Origin: an uncultured Saprospirales bacterium
GTDB lineage: Bacteria > Bacteroidota > Bacteroidia > Chitinophagales > Saprospiraceae
Length of the DNA: 38,194 bases
Assembly: GCA_937864265.1 (NCBI GenBank)
Contig: CALMIR010000035.1
Location: forward strand, 1-38,194
Direction: 5' to 3'
This document shows positions 7,262-17,800 of the stretch, piece by piece. The notes beneath the pieces are model-generated. The model was not told the origin of the DNA. It was given only the letters and a program-made list of their open reading frames with translations, and did not search any database. The number at the start of each line of letters is the position of its first letter. Positions within the stretch are counted from its first letter, which is position 1. Position numbers and translations under genes: made by a program.

Positions 7262-9514
7262 CTATCGCCAAAAACTCCCCACCAAGCCATCTTGCGAATT
7301 GCCGCCGACCATTACTTCAAATTCGCCGGGCTCGACGATGAATTTGCCAGAGCTGTCGTAAAAGCCCAGTTCATTAGACGTGAGGGTGAACTCGACCGTG
7401 ATGGTTTCTCCCGCTTGGATCAATTGCTTTTGGAAGCCTTTCAATTCTTTAATAGGGCGCACCACAGAGGCTACTTTGTCGCGAATGTACAGTTGAATTA
7501 CCTCTTCGCCGGCCACTTGGCTTTTATTTTGAACCCGAACACTCACTTTTACTTCGCTCTTGTTAGAAGCATCTAGTTCGAGATCGGAATAGTGGAAGTC
7601 GCTATAGCTGAGGCCAAAACCAAATGGATAAAGCGGCTTCCTGGAGGCATCGGAATAATGCGTCCAGAAGACAAGCGGTTCAGGGCCAGGGCGTCCGGTG
7701 TTATGATAGTTGTAGTAAATGGGTACTTGACCTACACTAGCAGGAAAGGTCATTGGCAATTTGCCACTGGGATTGTTGTCGCCAAACAGGGTTTGAGCAA
7801 TGGCATGGCCGCTTTGAGAACCCAGCTGCCAGGTTTCCAAAATGGCTGGTACATTTTCTGCTGCCCAGGGAATGGCCAAAGGGCGACCGTTCATCAATAC
7901 CAAAACGATGTTTTTATTGACGGCATAAACAGCTTCGAGCAATTCCTGCTGTACTCCGGGCAAACCCAATTGCGAGCGGCTGCGGCCTTCCCCGCTTTGG
8001 TATCCATGTTCGCCCAAGACCATAATGACTACTTCCGATTTTTTAGCCAACGCCACTGCTTCTGCAAAACCGCTTTTATCGGTTTCGTTGATTTGCAATT
8101 CATGGATAAATGCAGCTGGCCCTACTATTAGATCGGCACCTTTGGCGTAAGCGTAGTTTTTCGTAAAAGCATCGAGGCCTTCCAGCACCGAAATGGCGGT
8201 ATTGTCATCAGAACCCAGGCGCCAACTGCCCAGCGGGCTGTTTTTGTCATTAGCCAGCGCACCGATCACCGCTATTTTTTTCTGGTCTTTTTTAAGTGGG
8301 AGTAAATTCCCTTCATTTTTCAATAGTACGATAGATTTTTTGGCTACATCCAACACCGCTGCCTGATGGTCAGGGTGGTACAGCAATTCTTTTTCCCTTT
8401 GGGCATCGCAGTAGCGATAGGGATCCTCAAACAAGCCCAGTTCAAATTTGACTTTCAAAATCCGCCGCACCGCATCGTCAATGATGCTGATATCGACCAA
8501 GCCTTCTTCCACAGCGGCTTTCAAGTGGGTCACATAGGCATAAGCTTCCATATCCATATCAGAACCGGCATTGGCAGCCATGACTGCGGCTTGTTTTAAG
8601 TCTGCTGCATAACCGTGTATTACCATTTCTTTGCAGGATGCCCAATCGGAAACGACGAAGCCGCCAAAATGCCATGCTCCTTTCAATATATCGCGCTGCA
8701 AAAAGGAATTACCCGTAGCCGGGATGCCATTGAGTATATTGAAGGCATTCATGAATGTTTTTACATCGGCTTCGACCGCTGCTTTAAAGGGCGGCAGAAT
8801 CACGTTGTATAAAGTTGAAGTACCTACATCTACCGTATTGTAGTCTAGCCCTGCTTCCGCAAAACCGTAGCCGGCAAAGTGTTTGGCCGTTGCTGCTATG
8901 GTATTGGGTGCGGAAAGGTCATCGCCTTGAAAGCCCTTTACACGGGCATAGGCGATTTTACTTCCCAGATAGGTATCTTCTCCTGCTCCTTCCATTACCC
9001 GTCCCCAACGGGCGTCGCGCGAAATATCCAACATAGGCGCAAAAGTCCAGTTGATGCCAATGGCAGAAGCTTCAATGGCAGCTACCCTAGCGGATTGCTC
9101 AATTGCTGCCAAATCCCAGCTCGCCGCTTCCCCCAAAGGAATGGGGGCAATAGTCTTTTGCCCGTGAATCACGTCGAAGCCAAAAATCAAAGGAATGCCC
9201 AAGCGGGTTTTTTCTACGACCAATTGCTGTATTTTTCGCACGTTTTCAACTCCCGTGACGTTGAGCATGGAGCCGACCAAGCCTTGCTCCAGATGGTCGT
9301 ACTTCATTCCCGCATTTCCGCCTTCTGGCGCGGGGCCGGTTACATCCCAGAAGCCATTGTACTGGTTCATCTGGCCGATTTTCTCTTCCAGGGTCATTTT
9401 ACTAAGCAAGGCTTCTACCTGCTGCTCAATGGTGTTCTTTTGTCCCATGACATTTATAGTAGTGAAATAAATAAAGAATATTACAGTGGTTAAATTGAAG
9501 ATTGTACGTATCAT
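7262..9514 (-). CDS. bglX: Beta-glucosidase, glycoside hydrolase family 3
   Basis: A 750-aa GH3 enzyme of the BglX type, predicted to release glucose from the non-reducing ends of beta-glucosides in the periplasm. An N-terminal signal peptide (about residues 1-24, ending before QKNT) is present. The (beta/alpha)8 domain carries KHFAGYG and the catalytic nucleophile Asp290 in VVSDWAS. The second domain has GEGRSRSQL, the usual place of the acid/base Glu, and the C-terminal fibronectin-like domain contains YPFGFGLSYSDF. Length and domain order match the family fully. It ends at its own terminator and no polysaccharide-utilisation (SusCD) genes are adjacent. Confidence 0.95.
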   Translation of the reverse strand: MIRTIFNLTTVIFFIYFTTINVMGQKNTIEQQVEALLSKMTLEEKIGQMNQYNGFWDVTGPAPEGGNAGMKYDHLEQGLVGSMLNVTGVENVRKIQQLVVEKTRLGIPLIFGFDVIHGQKTIAPIPLGEAASWDLAAIEQSARVAAIEASAIGINWTFAPMLDISRDARWGRVMEGAGEDTYLGSKIAYARVKGFQGDDLSAPNTIAATAKHFAGYGFAEAGLDYNTVDVGTSTLYNVILPPFKAAVEADVKTFMNAFNILNGIPATGNSFLQRDILKGAWHFGGFVVSDWASCKEMVIHGYAADLKQAAVMAANAGSDMDMEAYAYVTHLKAAVEEGLVDISIIDDAVRRILKVKFELGLFEDPYRYCDAQREKELLYHPDHQAAVLDVAKKSIVLLKNEGNLLPLKKDQKKIAVIGALANDKNSPLGSWRLGSDDNTAISVLEGLDAFTKNYAYAKGADLIVGPAAFIHELQINETDKSGFAEAVALAKKSEVVIMVLGEHGYQSGEGRSRSQLGLPGVQQELLEAVYAVNKNIVLVLMNGRPLAIPWAAENVPAILETWQLGSQSGHAIAQTLFGDNNPSGKLPMTFPASVGQVPIYYNYHNTGRPGPEPLVFWTHYSDASRKPLYPFGFGLSYSDFHYSDLELDASNKSEVKVSVRVQNKSQVAGEEVIQLYIRDKVASVVRPIKELKGFQKQLIQAGETITVEFTLTSNELGFYDSSGKFIVEPGEFEVMVGGNSQDGLVGSFWR

Positions 9515-9758
9515 AACTGCCTGTAAAGTTTGATGAATGTTTCTTTAAATGATTGTGTTGGCAGCTTTGGGGTAACCCATTAAGGGTGCTGAAAAACAGC
9601 GATTTGGAAGTAAAATGGCTAGGAATAAGAATCTGGTTGACAAGGTATAAATTTTTGATGAAATGTTGAATAGACATGACGAAAAGTGCTTGGGATTTTC
9701 CCCCTGCATCACAAATTGGTTTTAAAGAGGAATAACCATTACACGACCAAGTGTCGGC

Positions 9759-11705
9759 CTAAAAATCAGCCATCAAAAGCCTGCCGATCCATTGCTTACC
9801 CGATACATCTTCAATTTCCATCCATAAAAAAGCCCCGGACGGAAACGAGTCCGGCAAGCTAAGGCTCGTTTCTTTTCCCAAAAGGGGCTGCACCCAAAGT
9901 GTCCGACCTGCTGTATCGCTCAAAACGATATGCTTCAAGTTTTCCCTAGAACGAATGAAAATAGGATATCCCTGGGGCAAAGGATTGGGAAATTTGACTT
10001 CAAATGAAGCCGCCTCATTCAGCGCATTGGAATGCGCCAGAGGGCGATCTAGCCCCAAATACACCACAAAACCATCGTGGTCGGAACAGCGCTGCACCAA
10101 GGCGGGGTTGTCGAAATAAGCCAAGGGGTGGTCGGCATTGGCACGGGCGTACGCCATTTCATTGATCTGTATGGCTTCCAGTATTGATCCGGCCATGCAC
10201 TGATCCAATACCTGAGGGTTGTTGTTAAAAACATAAGAATACTGCTCTTCCTGCGGCAAACCCAATACCAGATTCATCAAGGGCGGTTCGACGATGGCTT
10301 GTGTGGGGTACTGGGCACCTAAACTGGGCAAACCAGCAATCTGATTGGCTACATCCACGTAACCATCGGTAAACTGATAGGCATTATAATCGCCGATAAT
10401 GAAAAAATTGCCTGCTTCCTGCCATTCATCGGCCATGTGGGCAATGGATAAGGCTTGTTGGTGGCGTTTGCTGCGCACAAAATCGGCATTGTCGCCCTCA
10501 ATGCCCAATAAAGATCGAATGTGTACATTCAGCACGTGAATGGGAGTTGGCGGGTCGGTCGGCAATATAGCCTGTAAGAGTAAAGGAGGCCGATCGTGGA
10601 GGACGCCTCCGCTAAAGGTTTCGTTTTCACCCAACTGCATCACACTTTGCACTTGTATTGGCGTTTTTATCAAAAAGCCGGTGTTTATATCACCATCTCC
10701 GTCCAAGAGGTAAGCTGCATAATTCAACGGCGGATACATTTGCTGAATCTTCGTTGCCAATCCCAGCAAAGCACCCAGGCTACCAACCTCCTGCACCCCT
10801 ATAATATCCGGAGCCTGCATGATTTCTGCTATGTAGCGACTCAGTTTTTGCAAACGCTGGTTGTAATTGTCGGCGTTTTGAAAAAGCAGAAGACAGTTGA
10901 TGGAGCCAATAGTAACCTCTTGATCCTCCTTGGGGCGAAGGGGTAGGGGCGTGGCATCGCCCGAAACACTGTATTGAACAGGCAAAGCGATAAACTGACC
11001 TTCGCCTTCTTCTACAAAAACTGCGATAGCAGATACCATTTGCCCGGCACTGATGAAGCGATTATTAGGTGCGTTTAAACCATTCGGATCCATCGTAAAA
11101 ACTTCCGGATTGCCATCCCAAACGGGTAGTCCTCCCAAGCCGGGATAGCGGATGCCAGGCTCTCGAAAAGAACGCTGCGGGTGGAGTACCAAAGCAATAT
11201 CTTCTGTTTCGTCACTTGGCGCGTTTACCAGAGCATTCAATTGCACCAGCATGCCTTCTATTTTTTCCAAACTATGCAGGGCCTGCACAGTTGGTGAAAT
11301 AAAATCTTCCTCCAATAGTACGGGTAGGGGTAAAGTGGCATTGGAGGCTACGGTTGTTGTTTCGAGGTTCAAGGTGCTAAATAAGGTCATGCCATCCACT
11401 TCCAAAACAGTACCAGTAATGTCCACCACATCGCCAATCGAGCCAAAATAAGGGGCATTTACTTGAATGGCGTCGGAACTCAAAGGGTTGCCATCTGCCC
11501 GATCATCGGGACATTGGATAAAGAAAAAACCATTACCTTTGGCTGTAACGATATTGCCAAGAGTGGTAACTTGTTGAAAGATATGAGGACTTTCAGCGCC
11601 TGTTCCCTGAATTTCCCAGATTTCGAGCGACTGGGCTGGAAGTAAGCCGCAAATGGCTATACAGGAGCCGCAAATCGACCTTTTGATGAACTTTAATGCT
11701 GTCAT
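9759..11705 (-). CDS. Secreted endonuclease/exonuclease/phosphatase-family nuclease with T9SS tail
   Basis: A 648-aa exported protein resembling ExeM/NucH-type extracellular nucleases. After a signal peptide (to about residue 26) comes an OB-fold-like region (about 40-250, with GDVVDITGTV) as found in this group. The EEP catalytic domain (about 265-552) shows GVQEVG with the metal-binding Glu, HVLNVHIRS, GDYNAY near 436 and the catalytic SDHDGF at about 540-545. The last ~80 residues (PNPLPQGYPIFI... to the end) form a type IX sorting-like domain. It likely degrades extracellular DNA for phosphate or nucleotides; substrate choice is inferred. The gene diverges from a small membrane protein only 31 bp away. 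Confidence 0.85.
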   Translation of the reverse strand: MTALKFIKRSICGSCIAICGLLPAQSLEIWEIQGTGAESPHIFQQVTTLGNIVTAKGNGFFFIQCPDDRADGNPLSSDAIQVNAPYFGSIGDVVDITGTVLEVDGMTLFSTLNLETTTVASNATLPLPVLLEEDFISPTVQALHSLEKIEGMLVQLNALVNAPSDETEDIALVLHPQRSFREPGIRYPGLGGLPVWDGNPEVFTMDPNGLNAPNNRFISAGQMVSAIAVFVEEGEGQFIALPVQYSVSGDATPLPLRPKEDQEVTIGSINCLLLFQNADNYNQRLQKLSRYIAEIMQAPDIIGVQEVGSLGALLGLATKIQQMYPPLNYAAYLLDGDGDINTGFLIKTPIQVQSVMQLGENETFSGGVLHDRPPLLLQAILPTDPPTPIHVLNVHIRSLLGIEGDNADFVRSKRHQQALSIAHMADEWQEAGNFFIIGDYNAYQFTDGYVDVANQIAGLPSLGAQYPTQAIVEPPLMNLVLGLPQEEQYSYVFNNNPQVLDQCMAGSILEAIQINEMAYARANADHPLAYFDNPALVQRCSDHDGFVVYLGLDRPLAHSNALNEAASFEVKFPNPLPQGYPIFIRSRENLKHIVLSDTAGRTLWVQPLLGKETSLSLPDSFPSGAFLWMEIEDVSGKQWIGRLLMADF

Positions 11706-11736
11706 AGGGTTTTAAATGCCATTTTAAACGAAGAAC

Positions 11737-12201
11737 ATGAATCAACCTGCTTCCATATTCGACAAACAAATTCCGCCCTATTATCAGGCTATGATAGTTT
11801 TTGCTGGTGTACTTGCGGTCGATCTAGGCTCAAAGTTAGTCAAATGGACGGGATTATTAGAAGTTCCCGATCGCTTCCCTTGGATCACTGCGGCCTCCTT
11901 TATGCTAGTATTTGCTATTTTCAACAGCGTTTTTTCGCTTACCTCAAAAAGCATGGCCAAATACTGGGGGCAATCGGTATATAGTTTTTTGGGGCTGGCC
12001 TTTTTATCAGGTCTGGCAGCGTACTTGTTTTCGTCTATGAGTATCGACGAGGCGGGGTCTTATCGCTGGATATTTTTTGTCGTAACATTTGGCTACCTGG
12101 TGTTCTTGGCACTTATGGCAATGATCCGACAAATTGTAGAATTTGCCCAAAGGGAAGAATGGCATCATCCTCGTATTCGCCAGAACAAGAGAAAGCGCTG
12201 A
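11737..12201 (+). CDS. Four-helix membrane protein, unknown
   Basis: A 154-aa protein I do not recognise. Four hydrophobic segments are visible: about 16-35, 48-68, 80-99 and 109-130. The tail is short and basic (HPRIRQNKRKR), predicted cytoplasmic. No catalytic or ligand motif is evident. It is the only plus-strand gene among minus-strand neighbours, 31 bp from the nuclease start and 5 bp from the convergent end of the permease gene. No TAnnTTTG box lies in the short upstream gap, so its promoter must overlap the nuclease coding region or be atypical. Confidence 0.7.
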   Translation: MNQPASIFDKQIPPYYQAMIVFAGVLAVDLGSKLVKWTGLLEVPDRFPWITAASFMLVFAIFNSVFSLTSKSMAKYWGQSVYSFLGLAFLSGLAAYLFSSMSIDEAGSYRWIFFVVTFGYLVFLALMAMIRQIVEFAQREEWHHPRIRQNKRKR

Positions 12202-12206
12202 TCCGA

Positions 12207-14666
12207 TTATTCGCTGCGCAAGCTTTTTACTGGATTGGCCAGCGCTGCTTTGATAGCTTGATAGCTAACGGTCAGTAGAGCTATGAGAACCGCTGCTACT
12301 CCGGCTACTATAAATACCCACCAACTGATCTCAATGCGATAAGCAAAATCTTGAAGCCAGCGATTCATTGCCCACCAGGCGATAGGGCCGGCAATGACAA
12401 GAGCTATGGTAACAAGTCTCAGATAGTCTTTGGATAGCAATGCGATCAGGCCGCCTACTTGTGCGCCCAATACCTTGCGGATGCCTATTTCTTTGGTGCG
12501 TTGTTCGGCCATAAAACTAGCCAGGCCAAAAAGCCCCAAACAGGAAATGAGTATGCTAAGCAGCGCAAAGCCTGCACCAATTGCCCCGATTTTTTGCTCC
12601 GACTGGTACATCTCAGCAAATGATTCGTCCATGAATTGGTAGGAAAAAGGTTGTCCGGGGGCCATATTGCGCCAATGATCTTCTAACGCACTGATCACAG
12701 CCTCCGTTTTTCCCGCTTGGTAGCGCAAAGAGATATGGCTCGAAGAATTTCCCAGTAGTAGGCACAGAGGCCCGATGTTTTCACGCATGCTTTCCCAATG
12801 AAAGTCTTTGACTACACCAATAATGGTAAGCGCTTGAAACGATTCTGGCGTCATTGCGGCATCAGGCCCCACATCCGGGAGGGTGTATATTTTTTTGCCA
12901 ATAGGATCTTCAAATCCTAGAATACCTGCCGCTGTTTCGCTGATGACTACAGCAGTGCTGTCCGATGGAAAAGCCCGATCAAAAAAGCGCCCTTTTACCA
13001 TTTCCAACTGCATGGTATTGAGGTAATCGTGATCCACTGTCCAATTGCCCATGTTGATGGCGTTGTCTTGTCGGAATTCTCTGGTTTTTGTAAAAGTGGT
13101 ATTGCTGCGGGAAGAAGGGACGGGCAAATAGGAGCTGACGGTTACTTTTTCTACGGCTGGATTATCCAGCATGGCCTGCTTGAATGCTTGTACATTATCG
13201 CCCAATGCCCAGGCATCATTGACCATGACCACTTGTTCTTTGTTGAAGCCCAATTGCTTGTTTTGCACGTAATTCAGCTGATTGTAAATGATCAAAGTAC
13301 CTATAATGAGGATGATGCTGGTGGCAAACTGAAAAACCACTAAGCCACTGCGAAGGTTGCTCTTCGTTGACTTTAAATGGTGTTCTCCCTTCAATACTTT
13401 TACGGTGCTGAAAGCAGACAGGAAAAAGGCCGGGTAGCTGCCTGCCATTAAACCAACCAGCACAATGCCGCACAGCAGGGCGATCCAAAAAAGGGGGCTA
13501 TCCCAGGGCATTTTAATGGAAACGCCAATCAGGTCGCTAAACCAGGGAAGCGCCAGTCGGGTAATGAGTAAAGCTAAAATGACGGAAATGACGGTCATAA
13601 CTAAAGTTTCCATCAGAAACTGGCTGACCAGTGAACTGCGCAAGCTACCTAAAGCTTTGCGAACGCCGATTTCTTTTGCGCGATGAGCCGAACGGGCTGT
13701 GGTCAGGTTCATGAAATTGATACAGGCAATAAATAATACAAACAAGGCAATTGTGCCAAACATCCACACGTATTGGATACTGCCATTGGGTGCCAACTCT
13801 ACCCCCAGATCGGAATGCAGATGGATGTCTTTCAACTTTTGAACTTCCATTCTGGCGTGTTGTCCAGTGGCTTCAAACTCTTCGAGGGTCATGCCCATGA
13901 GTTGCATACCGGTTTGCCCTATTTTTTCTTTGCTCAATTGGTTGAATTTTTCCACAAAAACGGCTGGGTCGCTGTCTTTTCTCAATAAAATATAGGTATG
14001 GAAGTTGTTGCTCATGGCCCACAAGGGCGGCGATTGCAAAACCTCCTCGTTGCCATTCATCGACAGCAGCAAATCGGCTTTAAAATGGGTATTGGCAGGT
14101 AGGTCTTCAAATACTGCGGTGACTTTGTAGTTTCGGTTGTTGTCCAGTACCAGGGTTTGGCCCATGGACAATTGGGCGGAGCCAAAATATTTTTCTGCAG
14201 AATGAACAGATAAAGCGACCGTATTGGGTTCGGTCAAACAGCTTCGGGGATCTCCTTCTTTCAAGGCCAATGGAAACACTTCAAAAAAAGTGCTGTCCAC
14301 AGTCAATACATGTTGCTCTTTGAAGTTTTGTTGATCCTCACCAGCCCGCTTTACCAGATAAGAGCCATAATCCCGGAAACGACAATAGGTTTGTACCTCG
14401 GGAATCTCCCTAGCTACATCAGGGCCTACAGGCACGCCTGTAACCGCCATACGCATGTGGTTGCCACCAAAATTAATATCTGAATAGGCTCTAAAAATGC
14501 GATCTGCCTGAGGATTCCATTTTTCATAGCTCAATTCTTGTGCGATGTACAAGCAGATGGTCAAAGAACAAGCTATCCCAATAGCCAGCCCAAAAATATT
14601 GATAAAGCTGAATCCTTTGTATTTGGAAAGGTTTCTGAGGGCTATTTTGAAATAATTTTGAAACAT
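12207..14666 (-). CDS. ABC-type permease with two FtsX/MacB-like halves
   Basis: An 819-aa permease of the MacB/FtsX superfamily typical of Bacteroidota. It starts with YFKIALRNLSKYKGFSFINIFGLAIGIACSL, the usual head of the family. TM1 (about 18-42) is followed by a large periplasmic MacB-core region, a group of three TMs (about 290-425) with the RAKEIGVRKALGS coupling-helix motif, then a second half with another TM (near 440), a second periplasmic domain and three final TMs with the matching RTKEIGIRKVLGA motif. It probably works with a separate ATPase as a mechanotransmission or export system for peptides, lipids or drugs; no ATPase gene is in the window. I see no terminator in the 5 bp before the convergent gene. 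Confidence 0.9.
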   Translation of the reverse strand: MFQNYFKIALRNLSKYKGFSFINIFGLAIGIACSLTICLYIAQELSYEKWNPQADRIFRAYSDINFGGNHMRMAVTGVPVGPDVAREIPEVQTYCRFRDYGSYLVKRAGEDQQNFKEQHVLTVDSTFFEVFPLALKEGDPRSCLTEPNTVALSVHSAEKYFGSAQLSMGQTLVLDNNRNYKVTAVFEDLPANTHFKADLLLSMNGNEEVLQSPPLWAMSNNFHTYILLRKDSDPAVFVEKFNQLSKEKIGQTGMQLMGMTLEEFEATGQHARMEVQKLKDIHLHSDLGVELAPNGSIQYVWMFGTIALFVLFIACINFMNLTTARSAHRAKEIGVRKALGSLRSSLVSQFLMETLVMTVISVILALLITRLALPWFSDLIGVSIKMPWDSPLFWIALLCGIVLVGLMAGSYPAFFLSAFSTVKVLKGEHHLKSTKSNLRSGLVVFQFATSIILIIGTLIIYNQLNYVQNKQLGFNKEQVVMVNDAWALGDNVQAFKQAMLDNPAVEKVTVSSYLPVPSSRSNTTFTKTREFRQDNAINMGNWTVDHDYLNTMQLEMVKGRFFDRAFPSDSTAVVISETAAGILGFEDPIGKKIYTLPDVGPDAAMTPESFQALTIIGVVKDFHWESMRENIGPLCLLLGNSSSHISLRYQAGKTEAVISALEDHWRNMAPGQPFSYQFMDESFAEMYQSEQKIGAIGAGFALLSILISCLGLFGLASFMAEQRTKEIGIRKVLGAQVGGLIALLSKDYLRLVTIALVIAGPIAWWAMNRWLQDFAYRIEISWWVFIVAGVAAVLIALLTVSYQAIKAALANPVKSLRSE

Positions 14667-14741
14667 AACGGCCTTGTTTTCTTATAGCGCAACAAGGTTT
14701 ATGCCATTTCTGATAAATAATTGATTATCAGATAAATAAAT

Positions 14742-14772
14742 AAGTCGCACCAAATAGTTTTTGATGCGACTT
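14742..14772 (-). terminator. Terminator of the haloperoxidase-like gene
   Basis: On the minus strand AAGTCGCATCAAA pairs with TTTGGTGCGACTT (13 pairs including one G-U, loop AACTA), followed by ATTTATTTATC. It lies 47 bp after the stop codon at 14820. The outer stem sequence is shared with the hairpin at 330-366. Confidence 0.75.
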
Positions 14773-14819
14773 GTTCATATTCGAACGCTTTCTGTACGGA
14801 AATGAACGATCGATATGGA

Positions 14820-17800
14820 TTAATAGACCAACACCCGCTCCAGGAGCAACTGCTCGTTGGATAGATCCAATAACTGCAAGAAATAAACGCCCGGATGCAA
14901 AGTAGCAACATCCAAAGTAGTGCTATTGGCCTGCATTTCTAAACGACCTTCGCGGGCAATACGTCCATCTGCGCTTATCCAACGATAATTGAGCATGCCC
15001 GTGTAATCCAGGTGAACATAAACCTCATTTCTGGCAGGGTTGGGAAAAACTTTTGGTGCAATAAATAGGTCAACCCCGGAACAGTCTTCGTCAACCCCGT
15101 TGTCGGGGATTTCGCTAGCGCTAGGATACCTATTGGCGTCGTTGTCATCGCAGTCGGTGTTATCTGTAACAAAACCGATAGGAGCTGCGCCCACACAACT
15201 TTCTGAAGTCGAGTTCAAATCTCCAAAGCCATCGCCATCCCGGTCTTCGTAGTAAGTAAGGAAAATCAGTCCATCGTCTATGCCGTTGGCACAGTCATTG
15301 TCTATGCCATCACAGATTTCAGGTGCTCCGGGGAAAACAGCAGCAGCGCCGTCGTCGCAATCCATATCGTTTAATACGTATCCAACAGGAGCATCCGACG
15401 CGCAAGTATCTATGCGCAATTGGATATTTCCAAAGCCATCGCCATCGCTATCTCGGTAATAAGCGTATAGCGTTAGACCATCGTTGATCAGACCGTTGCA
15501 ATTGTTGTCTATGCCATCGCACACCTCGGCGGCATTGGGGTGGATGGCCGAGTCGTTGTCATTGCAATCCAGGTCGTTGGTCACGTAACCAGAAGGGGGA
15601 GCCGCTAAGCAAGTATCCAAAGGCACTCCGCCATCGCCAAAGTTGTCGTTATCCGCATCGCGGTAATAGGTCGATACTGCGATGCCATCGTTGAGCAGAC
15701 CGTTGCAATTGTTGTCTATGTCGTCGCACACCTCGGCGGCATTGGGGTGGATGGCCGAGTCGTTGTCGTTACAATCTAGGTCGTTGGTCACATAGCCCAC
15801 AGGAGGTGCTGCCAGGCAAGTATCCAAAGGCACTCCGCCATCGCCAAAGCTGTCGTTATCTGCGTCGCGGTAATAGGTCGATACAGCGATGCCATCGTTG
15901 AGCAGGCCGTTGCAATTGTTGTCTATGTCGTCGCACACCTCGTCGGCATTGGGGTGGATGGCCGAGTCGTTGTCGTTGCAATCTAGGCCATTGGTCACAA
16001 AACCGGCAGGGGGCGTTGCTAGGCAAGTATCCAAAGGCACCCCGCCATCGCCAAAGCTGTCATTATCCGCATCGCGGAAATAGGTGAAAATGGGCAGCCC
16101 TTCATCCACAAAAGTATCGCAGTTGTTGTCCTTTCCATCGCAAACTTCAGGAGCGCCAGGGTAAACCGTAGCATCGTTGTCATCACAATCGTCGTTTATA
16201 CTAAAGCCATCCATATCCTCATCGCGGAAAAAGAAGCGCTCCGCCAGTGCAAAAGCCTCTGGGCCAATAATAGAGCCAATATGCCGCCCAGGAATATCAT
16301 CTGCCGGCGGGTGGATGCCTCCCCATATTCTAGACAAACTACATTGGTCAGAAGCATCTTGATAAGTTGCCCATTGCAGGGTAATATCCATGCTTGGGCC
16401 TTCTTCAAAAACCAGAAACTCATTCATCGGGGCTGGAAATTCACCCATACCACCAGGGAAAAAGGGATCACCAGTCAATAAAGTCATTACTTCGGCGGCA
16501 GCCCGGGAGTAGGTGGAGTGCCCAGAAATGTATCCGGCAAAAGGAGGGGTCACAAAAGAAGGGCGCTGATAGGGCCACCACATTTCAGCTCGAATCCAGC
16601 CTACACCAGCCACATCGTTATCTGGATTGGTAATGAAGTCGGGACCTTTCCATACCCGCATTTTGATTTTACCAATGTGCTGCCCCAAAGAGCCCTGTAA
16701 AGGGTCACCGGGCAATATCAGCTCAATATAGCCTGGGAAAAGCGGAATGCCTCCAGGGTGGTAGGAAATGGCATTTGGATCGGAACTTTGCCCCAATTCG
16801 GCCATACCCCTGATCGCCGATACAGGCCGAATATAATCGTACCAACCTTTGATGCCCCAAGCGGTGACTGCCACATCGTGCATGGCACCGCCCAAAACAA
16901 AATAAGACTTAATATCCCATTCCAGATCATCCAGAATGGGGCCTTCGCCTTTGAAACGCTTCTCTAATTCCGGGTGATCGCTGACATAATTCAGGATGGT
17001 AAACCAGTGTCCCGGCGGGGTTTCGGAATCGGGGCCATCGGCCCAAAACTCTGCTAAAATACGGGCATAGTCACCCCTTCGAACCAATTGAGGTTCGTAA
17101 GGCAGCCCGGTATGTGGATTGAGCGCATGACCGACACTGGCATCGCCCCCGTTTAAAATATCGTAAAAATCAGCGTATTCTGATGGGTCATTCGGATATT
17201 CTTGGATGTTTCCAATCGAAGCGGGGGATATGTCCCACATAACGCCATCGTCCGGGCTGAGATGAGAAGACCAGGTGGCAACGAGGGCAAATCCCCATTT
17301 GTAAAAATCGGAAGTTCCTCCGCCATCCACGGTATCCAGCAAGGGAGGCAGGCCAGGGTCGTGATAGACGAGGTACTCATGTCCATCGCGCATATACACC
17401 GTGCGATCTTCTTCCGTCAATGCAAAGGGAGTTACATTGCCCCATTCCGGGCTTAAAAAGGGAGGAGTTGCACCGGGTATTACATTGCCACTTTGGTCAA
17501 TAAAAATCTCCAGGGTTAAGGGCTGCCAGCGGTTAAAATCCAGGATATCCGGATTACCGGGTAAATCCATGATAAGGGGAGTGTTTACCGGTTGGTAATA
17601 CTGATTTTGGTAGTTGCCTAGTTCATTGGCCCCATCTTGAAGGCCGAAATTGATCATACATTGAGCGATATAATTGCCCAAAGCAGCCGGATTACCGGTT
17701 GAATAATCGGTAGAGGTGAAACTCACGCTCAATCCTTGCTGTAGCATCAAACTATTGGCCAAACCTATGGTAGTGGTATAGCCCGGTGAGTTTTGAAAGC

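Noticed and set aside
7592-8131. 179-aa plus-strand open frame within bglX
   Set aside because: It lies entirely antisense to the well-supported GH3 gene and encodes no recognisable domain.
14672-14731. Small inverted repeats before the permease gene (CCTTGTT/AACAAGG and CTGATAA/TTATCAG)
   Set aside because: Only 7-bp stems in A/T-rich DNA; they are expected by chance and show no terminator or operator features.
15456-16076. Possible CRISPR-like regular repeats
   Set aside because: The 207-bp period is an in-frame protein repeat with no unique spacers, and no cas genes are present.
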